This document shows positions 26,890 to 35,840 of a stretch of 64,000 nucleotides of DNA, in pieces. Within the stretch, counting starts at the first letter, position 1, and each line of letters opens with the position of its first letter. This stretch comes from HGM04593 sp045657945. GTDB lineage: Bacteria; Bacteroidota; Bacteroidia; Bacteroidales; Bacteroidaceae. The DNA lies in the NCBI GenBank assembly GCA_045657945.1, contig JAZOUB010000001.1, positions 1 through 64,000 on the forward strand, in the 5' to 3' direction. The notes beneath the pieces were generated by a model that was not told the DNA's origin, did not search any database, and was given only the letters and a program-made list of their open reading frames with translations. A program made the translations under genes and the position numbers.

Positions 26890-28128
26890 TTATGCGCTCT
26901 CTGTTGTTATTTCAGAGTTGTCGTCTTCCTCCTCCTCATAAATTTCAGGGTTATATCTGTTTTCATAGAAGTATTTCACGCAGGTCATAACCATCATCAA
27001 TGCCCAAAGATACTGTATGTTGTTACCTGCACCACCTGCAACTCCAGCGAACATAAAGATACATCCAAGTGACCAGAAATTATATGCGCAAGTAAAAGCG
27101 AAGATTACGGAGAAAATATAAAAAATGAGACCATAATCATCAAACAGAGTTCCGGTTTGTTTTGCAAAATCATTCCTATTTTTCCCATAATCAATACCAT
27201 ACCCCAACCAAGTCTCGCTTTTGCTGAAATCTGCATTAATCGAGTTGATGATTGGAGATATTCTTGCGGCAGCTGAACCATCGGTTTCTTGTACGGTTTC
27301 TTTATCCAGTGTTGCAGTTGCTTCAATGGTGCTTGTAGTTCTGTCAAGGGCCTCAATACCGGAATTTTGTATTAACATGTAACAGCCAATAAGAGCTGGA
27401 GCGATGTAGTACCAATTGTGTTTGCGTACAAAGTATAGTGCAAAAAGAATAAGACATAAATAAGCCGTTCCGCTACCCATAGTGAGCATCATCCATAGAA
27501 AGCGGATCGTAATCCACTTATGTTCACCGCTGAACAGTTCGCTCAATGTAAAAGGCCCTTCATCACGCTTGTATTCTTGGCATTTTACATATGCATAGTA
27601 GAATACCAGCATAAAACGACCGAAGGTACTTGGTTCCATTGAAAGTGATTGGCATCCAATACCGCGGTCAAGAACCTTCATCATGTTCAGGTATGGCAAA
27701 TATCCAATACCTGCCAGTGTCAGCACCTGTTGTATGATACATACAATAAAGTATGCCATCATGAACCATTTGCAAATTTTAATAAAATGGTCTATGGTGA
27801 ACACTTTCTCAATCCATACTAAATTATAAAAACAGATGAAAGTAAGGACAAGTAGAATGGAATATATGTATGTGCTCCATCGGAAGCTTTCGGGATGAAA
27901 ACTGGCGACGCTATATTGCAGAAGCAGATATAAAAGTCCCCAGACAAATGCTTTAGAAGCCTTGAATGTGTATAATAGCAGAACTGTTATTGATGAGAAC
28001 ATCAGTGCCATTTTGACAGGGGCATTCATTCCAAAAGAGTCTATGGGCATATAGTAGATGCCATAGAATATTATGAGTATTGTTGCGAAGAGTGTAAGGC
28101 CTCTTTGTCCTTTGAATATATCAAACAT
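26890..28128 (-). CDS. Wzy-like polysaccharide polymerase
   Basis: 412 residues with about ten hydrophobic segments, a large extracytoplasmic loop about 275-330 (ATATLDKETVQETDGSAA) and an acidic C-terminus (EEEEDDNSEITTES). The motif MEPSTFGRF and the membrane layout are those of O-antigen/capsule polymerases, which join repeat units in the periplasm. Sequence conservation in this family is weak, so the call rests on topology and position in the locus. Confidence 0.75.
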   Translation of the reverse strand: MFDIFKGQRGLTLFATILIIFYGIYYMPIDSFGMNAPVKMALMFSSITVLLLYTFKASKAFVWGLLYLLLQYSVASFHPESFRWSTYIYSILLVLTFICFYNLVWIEKVFTIDHFIKICKWFMMAYFIVCIIQQVLTLAGIGYLPYLNMMKVLDRGIGCQSLSMEPSTFGRFMLVFYYAYVKCQEYKRDEGPFTLSELFSGEHKWITIRFLWMMLTMGSGTAYLCLILFALYFVRKHNWYYIAPALIGCYMLIQNSGIEALDRTTSTIEATATLDKETVQETDGSAAARISPIINSINADFSKSETWLGYGIDYGKNRNDFAKQTGTLFDDYGLIFYIFSVIFAFTCAYNFWSLGCIFMFAGVAGGAGNNIQYLWALMMVMTCVKYFYENRYNPEIYEEEEDDNSEITTESA

Positions 28129-28181
28129 TGTTTGTGGTTTTATTTTTGTTCTTTTAACTTAGTTGAACCAGCTTTCGCTCG

Positions 28182-29201
28182 CTATTTCTTTCCGAGCATA
28201 AATCGGAGTTTGCCATTGAATAGATAAACCAATGGATATGTGAGCAGTACACAAATGGCAAAATACACGATAGTCCTTGGTCCTTCAAAAACCGGGTGGT
28301 GTAGAATACGCATATCAAATGTTGTCATTATGACTTGTGTAATACTGAAATGCGTGCACATCAGTATCAGAGAATTTACTCCCCAATAAGTGAAGAATTT
28401 AATGCCTTTGGCGAATATTGCAAACAGGCACATGAAAGCAATTGCCGGCAGTATGTTGCTCAATAGGTCATTGATATAATAAACTGTAAATGGTGGATTG
28501 ATAACCAGGACAAAACTCGCGGTGAAAATCAGTGCAGATACAATGAGTAACCAGACCTTGCTGGTTTGCATAATCGATTTTCCCCATTTTTTACCCAAGA
28601 GATAACCAATGGCTATTATGGGCCAAGCATACAATCCGCGTACAATGGGCTGCATTGGGGCATAAAGCATCTTGTTCAGTTCACTGATATTACTCTTTGG
28701 GAGCCAGATACTATTATATGCATAATTTACAGATAATGTTATGACCATGGCAATAGTGGTCCATATCCATCTTCTTTTACTGTTCTTTATGAGTGTGAAG
28801 ATACATTCTCCAATCAGCAATACCGGCAGGAACCATAGTGTACCAATTCCACGTAACACAATAGTCTTGTAAATGTCCCGTAGCATGATGTCACTTCCCA
28901 TAAGTCCAACCGATACCCACAGCAAGTCAAAAAGAATAATCAACAGGCTGAACCAAAGGTATGGTATGCCCAATTGCCTTATTCTTTTTTTGAACAGCTG
29001 TTTTGCAGTTATGGGCTTGTCATTGATTCCTGTTACCCAACCGGATGTTACATAAAATGCAGAAATCATGAATAGCCCAATCCAGATGTTGAGCCATGCA
29101 GGAATAACCCCTTGCTCAAAATGGAGAAATGTTATGCAAAGGATTGCAACACCTTTTGTGGCATCTATATAATCATAGCGTTGTTTTTGTGTCGCACTCA
29201 T
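28182..29201 (-). CDS. Membrane acyltransferase (acyltransferase 3 family)
   Basis: 339 residues with about ten membrane segments. The N-terminus YDYIDATKGVAILCITFLHFEQG corresponds to the D...KG...I...H region of acyltransferase 3 proteins, which O-acetylate or otherwise acylate surface sugars. The ATG overlaps the stop of the GT2 gene upstream (ATGA). The acyl group and target sugar are unknown. Confidence 0.8.
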   Translation of the reverse strand: MSATQKQRYDYIDATKGVAILCITFLHFEQGVIPAWLNIWIGLFMISAFYVTSGWVTGINDKPITAKQLFKKRIRQLGIPYLWFSLLIILFDLLWVSVGLMGSDIMLRDIYKTIVLRGIGTLWFLPVLLIGECIFTLIKNSKRRWIWTTIAMVITLSVNYAYNSIWLPKSNISELNKMLYAPMQPIVRGLYAWPIIAIGYLLGKKWGKSIMQTSKVWLLIVSALIFTASFVLVINPPFTVYYINDLLSNILPAIAFMCLFAIFAKGIKFFTYWGVNSLILMCTHFSITQVIMTTFDMRILHHPVFEGPRTIVYFAICVLLTYPLVYLFNGKLRFMLGKK

Positions 29202-30055
29202 CGTTTTAGTCTATTGTATAAAGTAAAAACCAAAACATAAAGTCTCATTGATAGCTTTGCAATTTGTTTGCCAAACCAATGGTCGTTGCTGTAGCGGTCA
29301 ATAAAATAGCAACGCGATTTTCCCCATGCCTTGAAGCGTTTTACAGGGTCGCCCTTCTCATTCTTGACATGGCGGTGCACCGCCTGTGCTGTTGCAAGGT
29401 AGTACATGCGTTTGCCAGCCATCTCCACCTGGCGCGAGAGAATTGCTTCCTCGCAATACAAAAAGACCTTTTCATCGAAGAAATTTATCTCCTTTAGAAA
29501 AGACATTCTTATCATGAAACAGCAACCGCTCACCTTGTGGCAGTAGTGGCTTTCCTTGTAGTTGTCAATGAATTTATAAGCATCGTTGTTCTTGTTCTTA
29601 TTACCGAAAATCTCTTTTAACCAGCCAAAAGAACCTCGCCAATTGCCTTCCTTGCCCATAGGACTTTGGTGAATGCTGTCAATACCTATGATGTCACTGC
29701 CACAAACAACAATGTCTTTGTCTTTTTGCATTTTTGCAAGCAGGGTCACAAGGTAATTTGTTTGCGGAAACTCCATATCTGGGTTGGCTATCAGGGCATA
29801 TTCATATCCTTTTTCGGCGGCATAGCGTAAACCAACATTGTTACCAGCATTGTAACCTTTGTTCTCACTGTTGGCAATGAATGTACAGCCTTGTTCTTTG
29901 CACAACTGCTCCACGGCAAGGCGGTCGTCATCGCGCGAATGGTTGTCCACAACTACAATCTCTTGCTCAATGCTTTGTTGTTGCTTGAGGTAACCGATAC
30001 ATTTGTAGCAATCAGCACTGCTGTTGTAGTTGAGAATAACGATTGCAAGTTTCAT
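29198..30055 (-). CDS. Glycosyltransferase family 2 (rhamnosyltransferase-like)
   Basis: 285 residues from MKLAIVILNYNSSADCYKCI. The start at 30055 is used because the family begins here; the open frame continues upstream over the previous gene's end. NSENKGYNAGNNVGLRYA and NPDMEFP are typical of the GT2 subgroup that includes rhamnosyltransferases. It overlaps the acyltransferase start by four bases. Confidence 0.85.
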   Translation of the reverse strand: MKLAIVILNYNSSADCYKCIGYLKQQQSIEQEIVVVDNHSRDDDRLAVEQLCKEQGCTFIANSENKGYNAGNNVGLRYAAEKGYEYALIANPDMEFPQTNYLVTLLAKMQKDKDIVVCGSDIIGIDSIHQSPMGKEGNWRGSFGWLKEIFGNKNKNNDAYKFIDNYKESHYCHKVSGCCFMIRMSFLKEINFFDEKVFLYCEEAILSRQVEMAGKRMYYLATAQAVHRHVKNEKGDPVKRFKAWGKSRCYFIDRYSNDHWFGKQIAKLSMRLYVLVFTLYNRLKR

Positions 30056-30072
30056 AAGTTTTTCAGAAAGAA

Positions 30073-30822
30073 TTATTTTCTGTAGAAAGATGACAAAAGT
30101 GTTTTCTTTATGTACTCCCATATCTGCAACTTCAATGCAGGCCTTTTTGTCCAAGAAGCATTGAAACGATGTACGCAGAAAGTCTGTGGGTTCTGTTTAT
30201 ACTTGTTGATGTTGTTTCTGTTAGATGAGTAGCATTTCTCAATGTCATATTTTATTGGAGAAAAATATGAACTCGGGCAGAGCAATAGTTCGTTGTTGTT
30301 GAAACTTCTTTCCTCTTCTGTGGGTTGTATTTCAATATCAGGGTATGTTTGCTTTAACGCCATTTTGATAATGCTTGGAGCCAAAAAACCATTTTTTCTT
30401 ACATCTTCCATATCAAACTCATGCTCTTCGTAAAATGACATGGCTTTTTTGCACCATTCCATTCCTGGCTCAGCTCCCATAATGGCTGCTTCAACATCAT
30501 TGGTTGCAGCTTCGAATCCCACAAATGATTTGTATTTCAATAGTGGGTTGAAACTCCTTACCATTTCAACATCTGAATCTAAATATATACCTCCTTCGGT
30601 ATATAATGCATATACACGAATATAGTCTGCTGCAAATGCGTATTTCTTTTCCTCAAAAGCTTTCTTAACCCAGGCTACAGAGTTGACATCAAATCTATTT
30701 GTGTCCCAAATGATTATTTCATAATCTGGCAGAACTTTATGCCAAGTTTCAAGACAATGCTTGATAAGCGGTGGATATTCATCTCCGCTTAACCAACAAA
30801 AATGGATTTTTTTGGGTATCAT
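30073..30822 (-). CDS. Glycosyltransferase with DXD motif (GT32-like)
   Basis: 249 residues from MIPKKIHFCWLSGDEYPPL, the usual start of this family; an in-frame ATG at 30879 would add 19 residues and overlap the upstream stop, so either is possible. Motifs: AADYIRVYALYTEGGIYLDSDVE, with the LDSDVE metal-binding DXD. Related enzymes include capsular and mannosyl-type transferases. Confidence 0.85.
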   Translation of the reverse strand: MIPKKIHFCWLSGDEYPPLIKHCLETWHKVLPDYEIIIWDTNRFDVNSVAWVKKAFEEKKYAFAADYIRVYALYTEGGIYLDSDVEMVRSFNPLLKYKSFVGFEAATNDVEAAIMGAEPGMEWCKKAMSFYEEHEFDMEDVRKNGFLAPSIIKMALKQTYPDIEIQPTEEERSFNNNELLLCPSSYFSPIKYDIEKCYSSNRNNINKYKQNPQTFCVHRFNASWTKRPALKLQIWEYIKKTLLSSFYRK

Positions 30823-30871
30823 TGTTTTTTTGTTTAGAATGTTCAAACAGATGATATTGCTGCTGATGTGC

Positions 30872-31867
30872 CTATTCATTCTTTGATCTAATTTTACGGA
30901 TCAGTCGTAGAATATATGGATAAACACCAATGTTTGCAAGAAAGAATATTGTTCGTAAATTGTAGCTTATTCCTGGCGTAAATGGATATCTCCAATTGAT
31001 TTCTGGGAACACGGAACGCCATTTCTTACGGAAAATATTGGGGTCACGCATATATAATGGCCAGATAAATACGCGAGCGCTGTTTTTCAGCACAACCAGT
31101 TCATTACGATATTTTTCTTGAAGTTTGTTATTTTGAAGAAAGTCTATGATACCATTGATGTTTGTGCATGCTTGCTCGCAGCGCATCAGGCAATATTCAT
31201 CACTTATATGGTTGCAGATGGATTGTTCGTTGTGATAATAATAATATAGTGGAGTTACCAAATAACCAATGTCTTTTTGGTTGTATATAAATAACTGGAT
31301 GGAATAGTAGACATCCTCCATCATGTGTGCTTGGGGATAGTGTGTGATTTTATTATATACGCAATGGTGTATTAGTTTGTTCCATAGACTTCCGTTAATA
31401 GAACGGTTGACAAGCCCTTTTAATAAATCTTTATGTTTGTCAAGTTCTTGGAATGTCGGCTTATGACATGTTCCATCTGTTTCATACCAATCGCATATGA
31501 CAATGTCATGATTGCCATTCTTCGCTTTTTCATACAAAAGTCTATACATGTCGGTATCTACCCAGTCATCGCTGTCGCAGTGGATGATATATTCTCCTGT
31601 TGCAGCTTTGATTCCCACTTCTCGTGCATACGCTGCTCCTTTATTTTGGGGCAGGTTGATGATTTGTATCTGCTCTTGTCTATTTGGGTATTGTGCGATT
31701 ATCTTTTTAAGCACTTCCATAGACTTGTCTGTTGTGCAATCGTTGACAAAGATGTATTCCAAGTCTTCCAATGTCTGTTCAAATAAAGACCTTGCGCAAC
31801 GTTCAATGTATAGTTCTACTTTGTATATAAGAACGATGACTGATACTTTTGGATGTCTCATGTTCAT
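30872..31867 (-). CDS. Glycosyltransferase family 2
   Basis: 331 residues; VSVIVLIYKVELYIERCARSLFEQT, NDCTTDKSMEV and HCDSDDWVDTDMY give the GT-A fold with a DSDD metal site. It is AT-rich compared with the genes at the ends of the locus. The gap to the next upstream GT2 gene is 49 bases. Confidence 0.87.
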   Translation of the reverse strand: MNMRHPKVSVIVLIYKVELYIERCARSLFEQTLEDLEYIFVNDCTTDKSMEVLKKIIAQYPNRQEQIQIINLPQNKGAAYAREVGIKAATGEYIIHCDSDDWVDTDMYRLLYEKAKNGNHDIVICDWYETDGTCHKPTFQELDKHKDLLKGLVNRSINGSLWNKLIHHCVYNKITHYPQAHMMEDVYYSIQLFIYNQKDIGYLVTPLYYYYHNEQSICNHISDEYCLMRCEQACTNINGIIDFLQNNKLQEKYRNELVVLKNSARVFIWPLYMRDPNIFRKKWRSVFPEINWRYPFTPGISYNLRTIFFLANIGVYPYILRLIRKIRSKNE

Positions 31868-31916
31868 GTGCTGAGTGAAAATAACGCAATGAGGACGGTA
31901 AAAACCTCATTCTGGA

Positions 31917-32858
31917 TTATTTAAAATAGTTTATCGTTTTTTTAAGGTTGATGGCAACTAAACGAATAAAAGGGTTTGAGTATCTGAATATGACATTGTC
32001 CAAAAAGTTCATTTTATAATTGTACTTTTCAACATCAGCGCGTAATTGTTTGTAGAACTCAGTCCCTTTCATCCCTTTAACGACATACTTGTAACCCCAG
32101 AATTCTCTGAATCTTAAAAGTCTTATGGTAATTGTGTACAAGATGTATTTCTCTATGTCACTCTCGGGAATAGACTTTATTCTGTATTCTTGGATTATTT
32201 GTTCATTTTTGGGTGTTCTTATGTGCGAGTGATATGTGCTCTCCTGATATAGTCTATAGTTGTACATCTGTTTCTGGATGTATCTTACAGTCTTGTTTGT
32301 CTTGAATGATAATCTCAAGTTCATTAAAACATCTTCTGCTATTGTAATCTCTCTTGGTATGTCAAAAGTGAAATCATCAAATAGATCTTTTTTAAATAAT
32401 TTGCATACAGGCCCTGGTGAAATGTCTAACTCCGTCAGTAGATAATAACGATATTTCTCTATGGGAATAGAGTCTTTCCCAATGTTTTTGAATGGCTTAA
32501 AATGACTGATGACAATATCAGAGTCATTATTAGTTGCTTCAGTATATAATGTCTCTAAAGTGTCTTCTTCTATTGTATCATCTCCGTCTACAAACATAAT
32601 ATACTCACACTCCTTGGCTTCTTTTACTCCTCGTGCTCTTGCGCGTGTTACTCCGGTATTCTCTTGGTGAATGACCGTTATGCGTGAGTCTCTTTGTGCA
32701 TATTCATCGCATATTTTACCGGCATTGTCGGGGGTTCCGTCGTCAACAAGAATAAGACTAAAGTTGGCGTATGTCTGCGCAAGAACGCTCTTAATGCATT
32801 CAGCTATATATGCTCCTACCTTGTATACTGGTATAATTACTGCAATACGATATTTCAT
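31917..32858 (-). CDS. Glycosyltransferase family 2 (tandem paralogue 1)
   Basis: 313 residues. IAVIIPVYKVGAYIAECI, LVDDGTPDNAGKICDEYA and MFVDGDDTIEEDT mark a GT2 enzyme. Its first ~110 residues are very similar to those of the next gene upstream (32855-33826), while the C-terminal acceptor halves differ, which points to tandem duplication and divergence. The ATG overlaps the upstream stop by four bases. Confidence 0.87.
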   Translation of the reverse strand: MKYRIAVIIPVYKVGAYIAECIKSVLAQTYANFSLILVDDGTPDNAGKICDEYAQRDSRITVIHQENTGVTRARARGVKEAKECEYIMFVDGDDTIEEDTLETLYTEATNNDSDIVISHFKPFKNIGKDSIPIEKYRYYLLTELDISPGPVCKLFKKDLFDDFTFDIPREITIAEDVLMNLRLSFKTNKTVRYIQKQMYNYRLYQESTYHSHIRTPKNEQIIQEYRIKSIPESDIEKYILYTITIRLLRFREFWGYKYVVKGMKGTEFYKQLRADVEKYNYKMNFLDNVIFRYSNPFIRLVAINLKKTINYFK

Positions 32859-33826
32859 AATATGCGATTCTTGATTTTACGAATATTAACTGCGATAAAT
32901 CGGATGACTCTTACGGGGCAATATAGTTGTATCCAATCAAAGAGCCCAAGTTTATAATTACATTCTTTGATGTACTCTTTTGTCTTTCTTATGAAATGTA
33001 GGTCTTCTTTTTTTATTCTTTTGGATGAATATTGATAGTGTGGTTTCCAATTTCCGATTGCTCTTGAAGCAAGGCTTGGGAGAATCCTCTTGAACATGGA
33101 ATTTGGTATTGATTTTTCTAATATCTCAAAATATTCCGCCTGAAAACTTAATGTATTATTAAATGAATGGAATGTACTGTTAGGCAATATCCTATAATTA
33201 TATATATTATGTTTGGAGAGTATTACATTTCCGCTCATATTTGTCGCAATCCTGATATTCATAATAGTGTCTTCTCCGACAGTTATTTCCCGCGGAATGT
33301 CAAAAGCATACTCGCTGAAAACCTTCTTTCTAATCAACTTTCCCCAGGGGGCTTGAGGTATTTCTGCATTTACCAATTTTGAGATATATTCACAATTGTT
33401 GATACAAATGGTAGTTTCTTTATCGCTGTATTCCTGGTATTCTCCTACGACAATGTCTATTTTCTCGTTCAATAATCCAATTAAAGTTTCTAGAGAATTT
33501 GTGGGTATTGTGTCGTCGCCATCCACAAATGTGATGAACTCGCAATCCACAGCCTCGCCAACACCTCGTGCTCTTGCGCGTGTAACACCTGCATTTTCTT
33601 GGTGGATTACGGTTATGCGTGAATCTTTTCTTGCGTATTCATCGCATATTTTGCCGGAGTAATCGGGCGTTCCGTCATCGACCAATATAAGACGAAAATT
33701 CGTGTATGTCTGTGCAAGAATGCTTTCTATGCATTCTGCAATATATTTTTCAACCTTGTATACAGGTACTATTACTCCAATAAGTCCTTCGGTCATTATT
33801 TGTTGATTTATTTTCAGGGCAATCAT
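32855..33826 (-). CDS. Glycosyltransferase family 2 (tandem paralogue 2)
   Basis: 323 residues from the ATG at 33826, which overlaps the acyltransferase stop (ATGA); a second ATG at 33796 (MTEGLIGVIVPVYK) is where the family usually begins. Motifs: LVDDGTPDYSGKICDEYA, HQENAGVTRARARGVG and TFVDGDDTIPTNS. See the neighbouring paralogue for the shared N-terminal half. Confidence 0.87.
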   Translation of the reverse strand: MIALKINQQIMTEGLIGVIVPVYKVEKYIAECIESILAQTYTNFRLILVDDGTPDYSGKICDEYARKDSRITVIHQENAGVTRARARGVGEAVDCEFITFVDGDDTIPTNSLETLIGLLNEKIDIVVGEYQEYSDKETTICINNCEYISKLVNAEIPQAPWGKLIRKKVFSEYAFDIPREITVGEDTIMNIRIATNMSGNVILSKHNIYNYRILPNSTFHSFNNTLSFQAEYFEILEKSIPNSMFKRILPSLASRAIGNWKPHYQYSSKRIKKEDLHFIRKTKEYIKECNYKLGLFDWIQLYCPVRVIRFIAVNIRKIKNRIL

Positions 33827-34785
33827 ATTAAGTTACCTATAATCCGCAGTTTTCTCAGTACTCTAATTGATATGATAGTAGTTATAAGTACTATTGCTGT
33901 ACTAAAATATTGATAGCTTGACTGTAATCCCACTTTTTGAATTATACTGAGTATTTCATAGCTGATGGCAGGGTGGAGTATATAGATATATAAGCAGTCA
34001 TCCCGTCCTATTCTTGATAATGCATTTTCTTTTACTTTTAATTTTATGCAAAATATGAATAACGAAATGGATGCGAATATGGTTGTTATGTACATGTCAC
34101 CTATTTTATTATGCATACCAAATGAAATGTTGCAGAATATTCCTGCAATGCAGAAAACTATAAATGCCAACATTGCTACACATTCGTTTGTGTGTTTTTG
34201 TATAAATACCTCATTTTTTTTTATAAAAAGACCAATACTGAAGAATGGAAGTCCTGTAAAGATGAAATTTCGGGAATAATAAATCGGTATATAGTTTTCT
34301 GTTATTATTTCGTGGTATTTCCCCAGACACAATCCCGTAACAAGAAGTATCGGAGTGACAAAAAAGAGAAACCGGTATAGATTGTATTTGTTAACAACCC
34401 AAATTATTACCAATACATATAAGTATGCGTGTATATACCATAGCGGTTCTGCTATTATGATATTGTTGCAGCAGATAAAACTTATGAAAGTGTGCTGCAA
34501 CATGTTTAAAACATCATGCAATCCGTTATGTAAGACTTTAAGGATAAAATATAATAGGAGACTCCAGCAAAAAATTCTAAAAATAGAATTCAATCGCTTT
34601 CTTATGATATTGTCAATGTCGGTTTTTCCATAAGTGAGAAACCCCGAGATTATAAAAAACACTGGAACTGCACAACGTCGTATAGGGTCTATATATGGTT
34701 CAATGTAAGCAGGTTGTGGTGTATGTATGAAAATAACTAGTACAGCACAGATGAACTTTAGTATGTCTATAGAACTGTTTCTCAT
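33823..34785 (-). CDS. Membrane acyltransferase (acyltransferase 3 family)
   Basis: 320 residues with about ten hydrophobic segments. N-terminus NSSIDILKFICAVLVIFIHTPQP and PVFFIISGFL match the acyltransferase 3 family. Strongly AT-rich. It is the second such enzyme in the locus, so two different acylations of the polymer are possible. Confidence 0.82.
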   Translation of the reverse strand: MRNSSIDILKFICAVLVIFIHTPQPAYIEPYIDPIRRCAVPVFFIISGFLTYGKTDIDNIIRKRLNSIFRIFCWSLLLYFILKVLHNGLHDVLNMLQHTFISFICCNNIIIAEPLWYIHAYLYVLVIIWVVNKYNLYRFLFFVTPILLVTGLCLGKYHEIITENYIPIYYSRNFIFTGLPFFSIGLFIKKNEVFIQKHTNECVAMLAFIVFCIAGIFCNISFGMHNKIGDMYITTIFASISLFIFCIKLKVKENALSRIGRDDCLYIYILHPAISYEILSIIQKVGLQSSYQYFSTAIVLITTIISIRVLRKLRIIGNLI

Positions 34786-34802
34786 AAATAATTTGAGCCT
34801 TT

Positions 34803-35840
34803 TTAGTATTCAATCTTCTCAAATGGCTTGTTATAAATCTTTGATGCTGCAAATGGGAACCCACTGTTGTACATCTGCCCTGTACGCAAGAGGTATATCT
34901 TTTCGGCATTCGCAATCATAAAGAAATCAAGAAATGTTTTTTCGTACGCGCTGTACTCGTCTTTATCGTTCTTCCCGTCTATGTGCGTGATGTTGCCGGG
35001 TATTACATATACATAATCAAGTTTTGCCGCACTCTGTAGGAATGTTGTACTATCAGAATTAACAAGTATGTGTTTGTCCTGGAATTTATTGTGCAGCAAT
35101 TGCATTTGCTCAATGTTCTTTGTTATCAGCTCCTTCTGTTCTTCTTTTGTCAATTTACTATGTAATTCAACGGTTTCATTGAAATCATCAAGAAGGTTCA
35201 TAAAACGGAAAGAGGTACTTATATAGTTTGTACCTAATATCTTCTTTTGCTTTTCAATACTTGCCTGCAGCTTGGGTGATGGCTTGAAAAGTTCGTTGAA
35301 CATGGTTGAATAGTCTCCGTTATATGAGAATATGGCATTGCTCCTAACATGGAACTCTTTGTAGTTCTTCTTGAATTCTCTTTTAAACCATTGTTCCTGT
35401 TTTTTTGCTTCGTATTCACTGCCGGAAAGGGTGTCAATATAACAAAGGTCGGTAATAGTGGTGTTATAGTTTAGTTCTTGTCCGGTGATGCGCCAATCAA
35501 TTATATTTGGCTCAAGAAAATCGGAAAGGTTAAATGGGCTTGTGAATACGATCTTGAATTCGAGGTTTTGTTCTTTGCAAATTTGATACACGGAGACAAT
35601 GCCTCTTAAACGGTCTGCTAAACCTCCATGTTTGATTTTGCCATCATATATGCATATAGCCCTTTTATTTTCATTGTATTTGATAGGGGGATTGATCGTA
35701 TATTCGTCAAGTGGCACGATTTTACCTTGTCTGAAACTACTGCATAGTCTTTTTGCATTTTGCCATGCTAATTGTTTCTCACTAAAGAGGAATCTTGATA
35801 ATCTCCACTTGATATTTGTTATCAAACTGTCTAATGTCAT
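34803..35840 (-). CDS. Probable glycosyltransferase (fucosyltransferase-like GT-B)
   Basis: 345 residues. The segment IKHGGLADRLRGIVSVYQIC resembles the nucleotide-sugar-binding GG-x-x-DR-x-x-G loop of GT11/GT23-like fucosyltransferases and of some unassigned capsule transferases. A later segment (LGTNYISTSFRFMNLLDDF) could carry the conserved Arg of that family. No membrane segments are seen. The ATG overlaps the flippase stop by four bases. The family assignment is tentative. Confidence 0.6.
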   Translation of the reverse strand: MTLDSLITNIKWRLSRFLFSEKQLAWQNAKRLCSSFRQGKIVPLDEYTINPPIKYNENKRAICIYDGKIKHGGLADRLRGIVSVYQICKEQNLEFKIVFTSPFNLSDFLEPNIIDWRITGQELNYNTTITDLCYIDTLSGSEYEAKKQEQWFKREFKKNYKEFHVRSNAIFSYNGDYSTMFNELFKPSPKLQASIEKQKKILGTNYISTSFRFMNLLDDFNETVELHSKLTKEEQKELITKNIEQMQLLHNKFQDKHILVNSDSTTFLQSAAKLDYVYVIPGNITHIDGKNDKDEYSAYEKTFLDFFMIANAEKIYLLRTGQMYNSGFPFAASKIYNKPFEKIEY

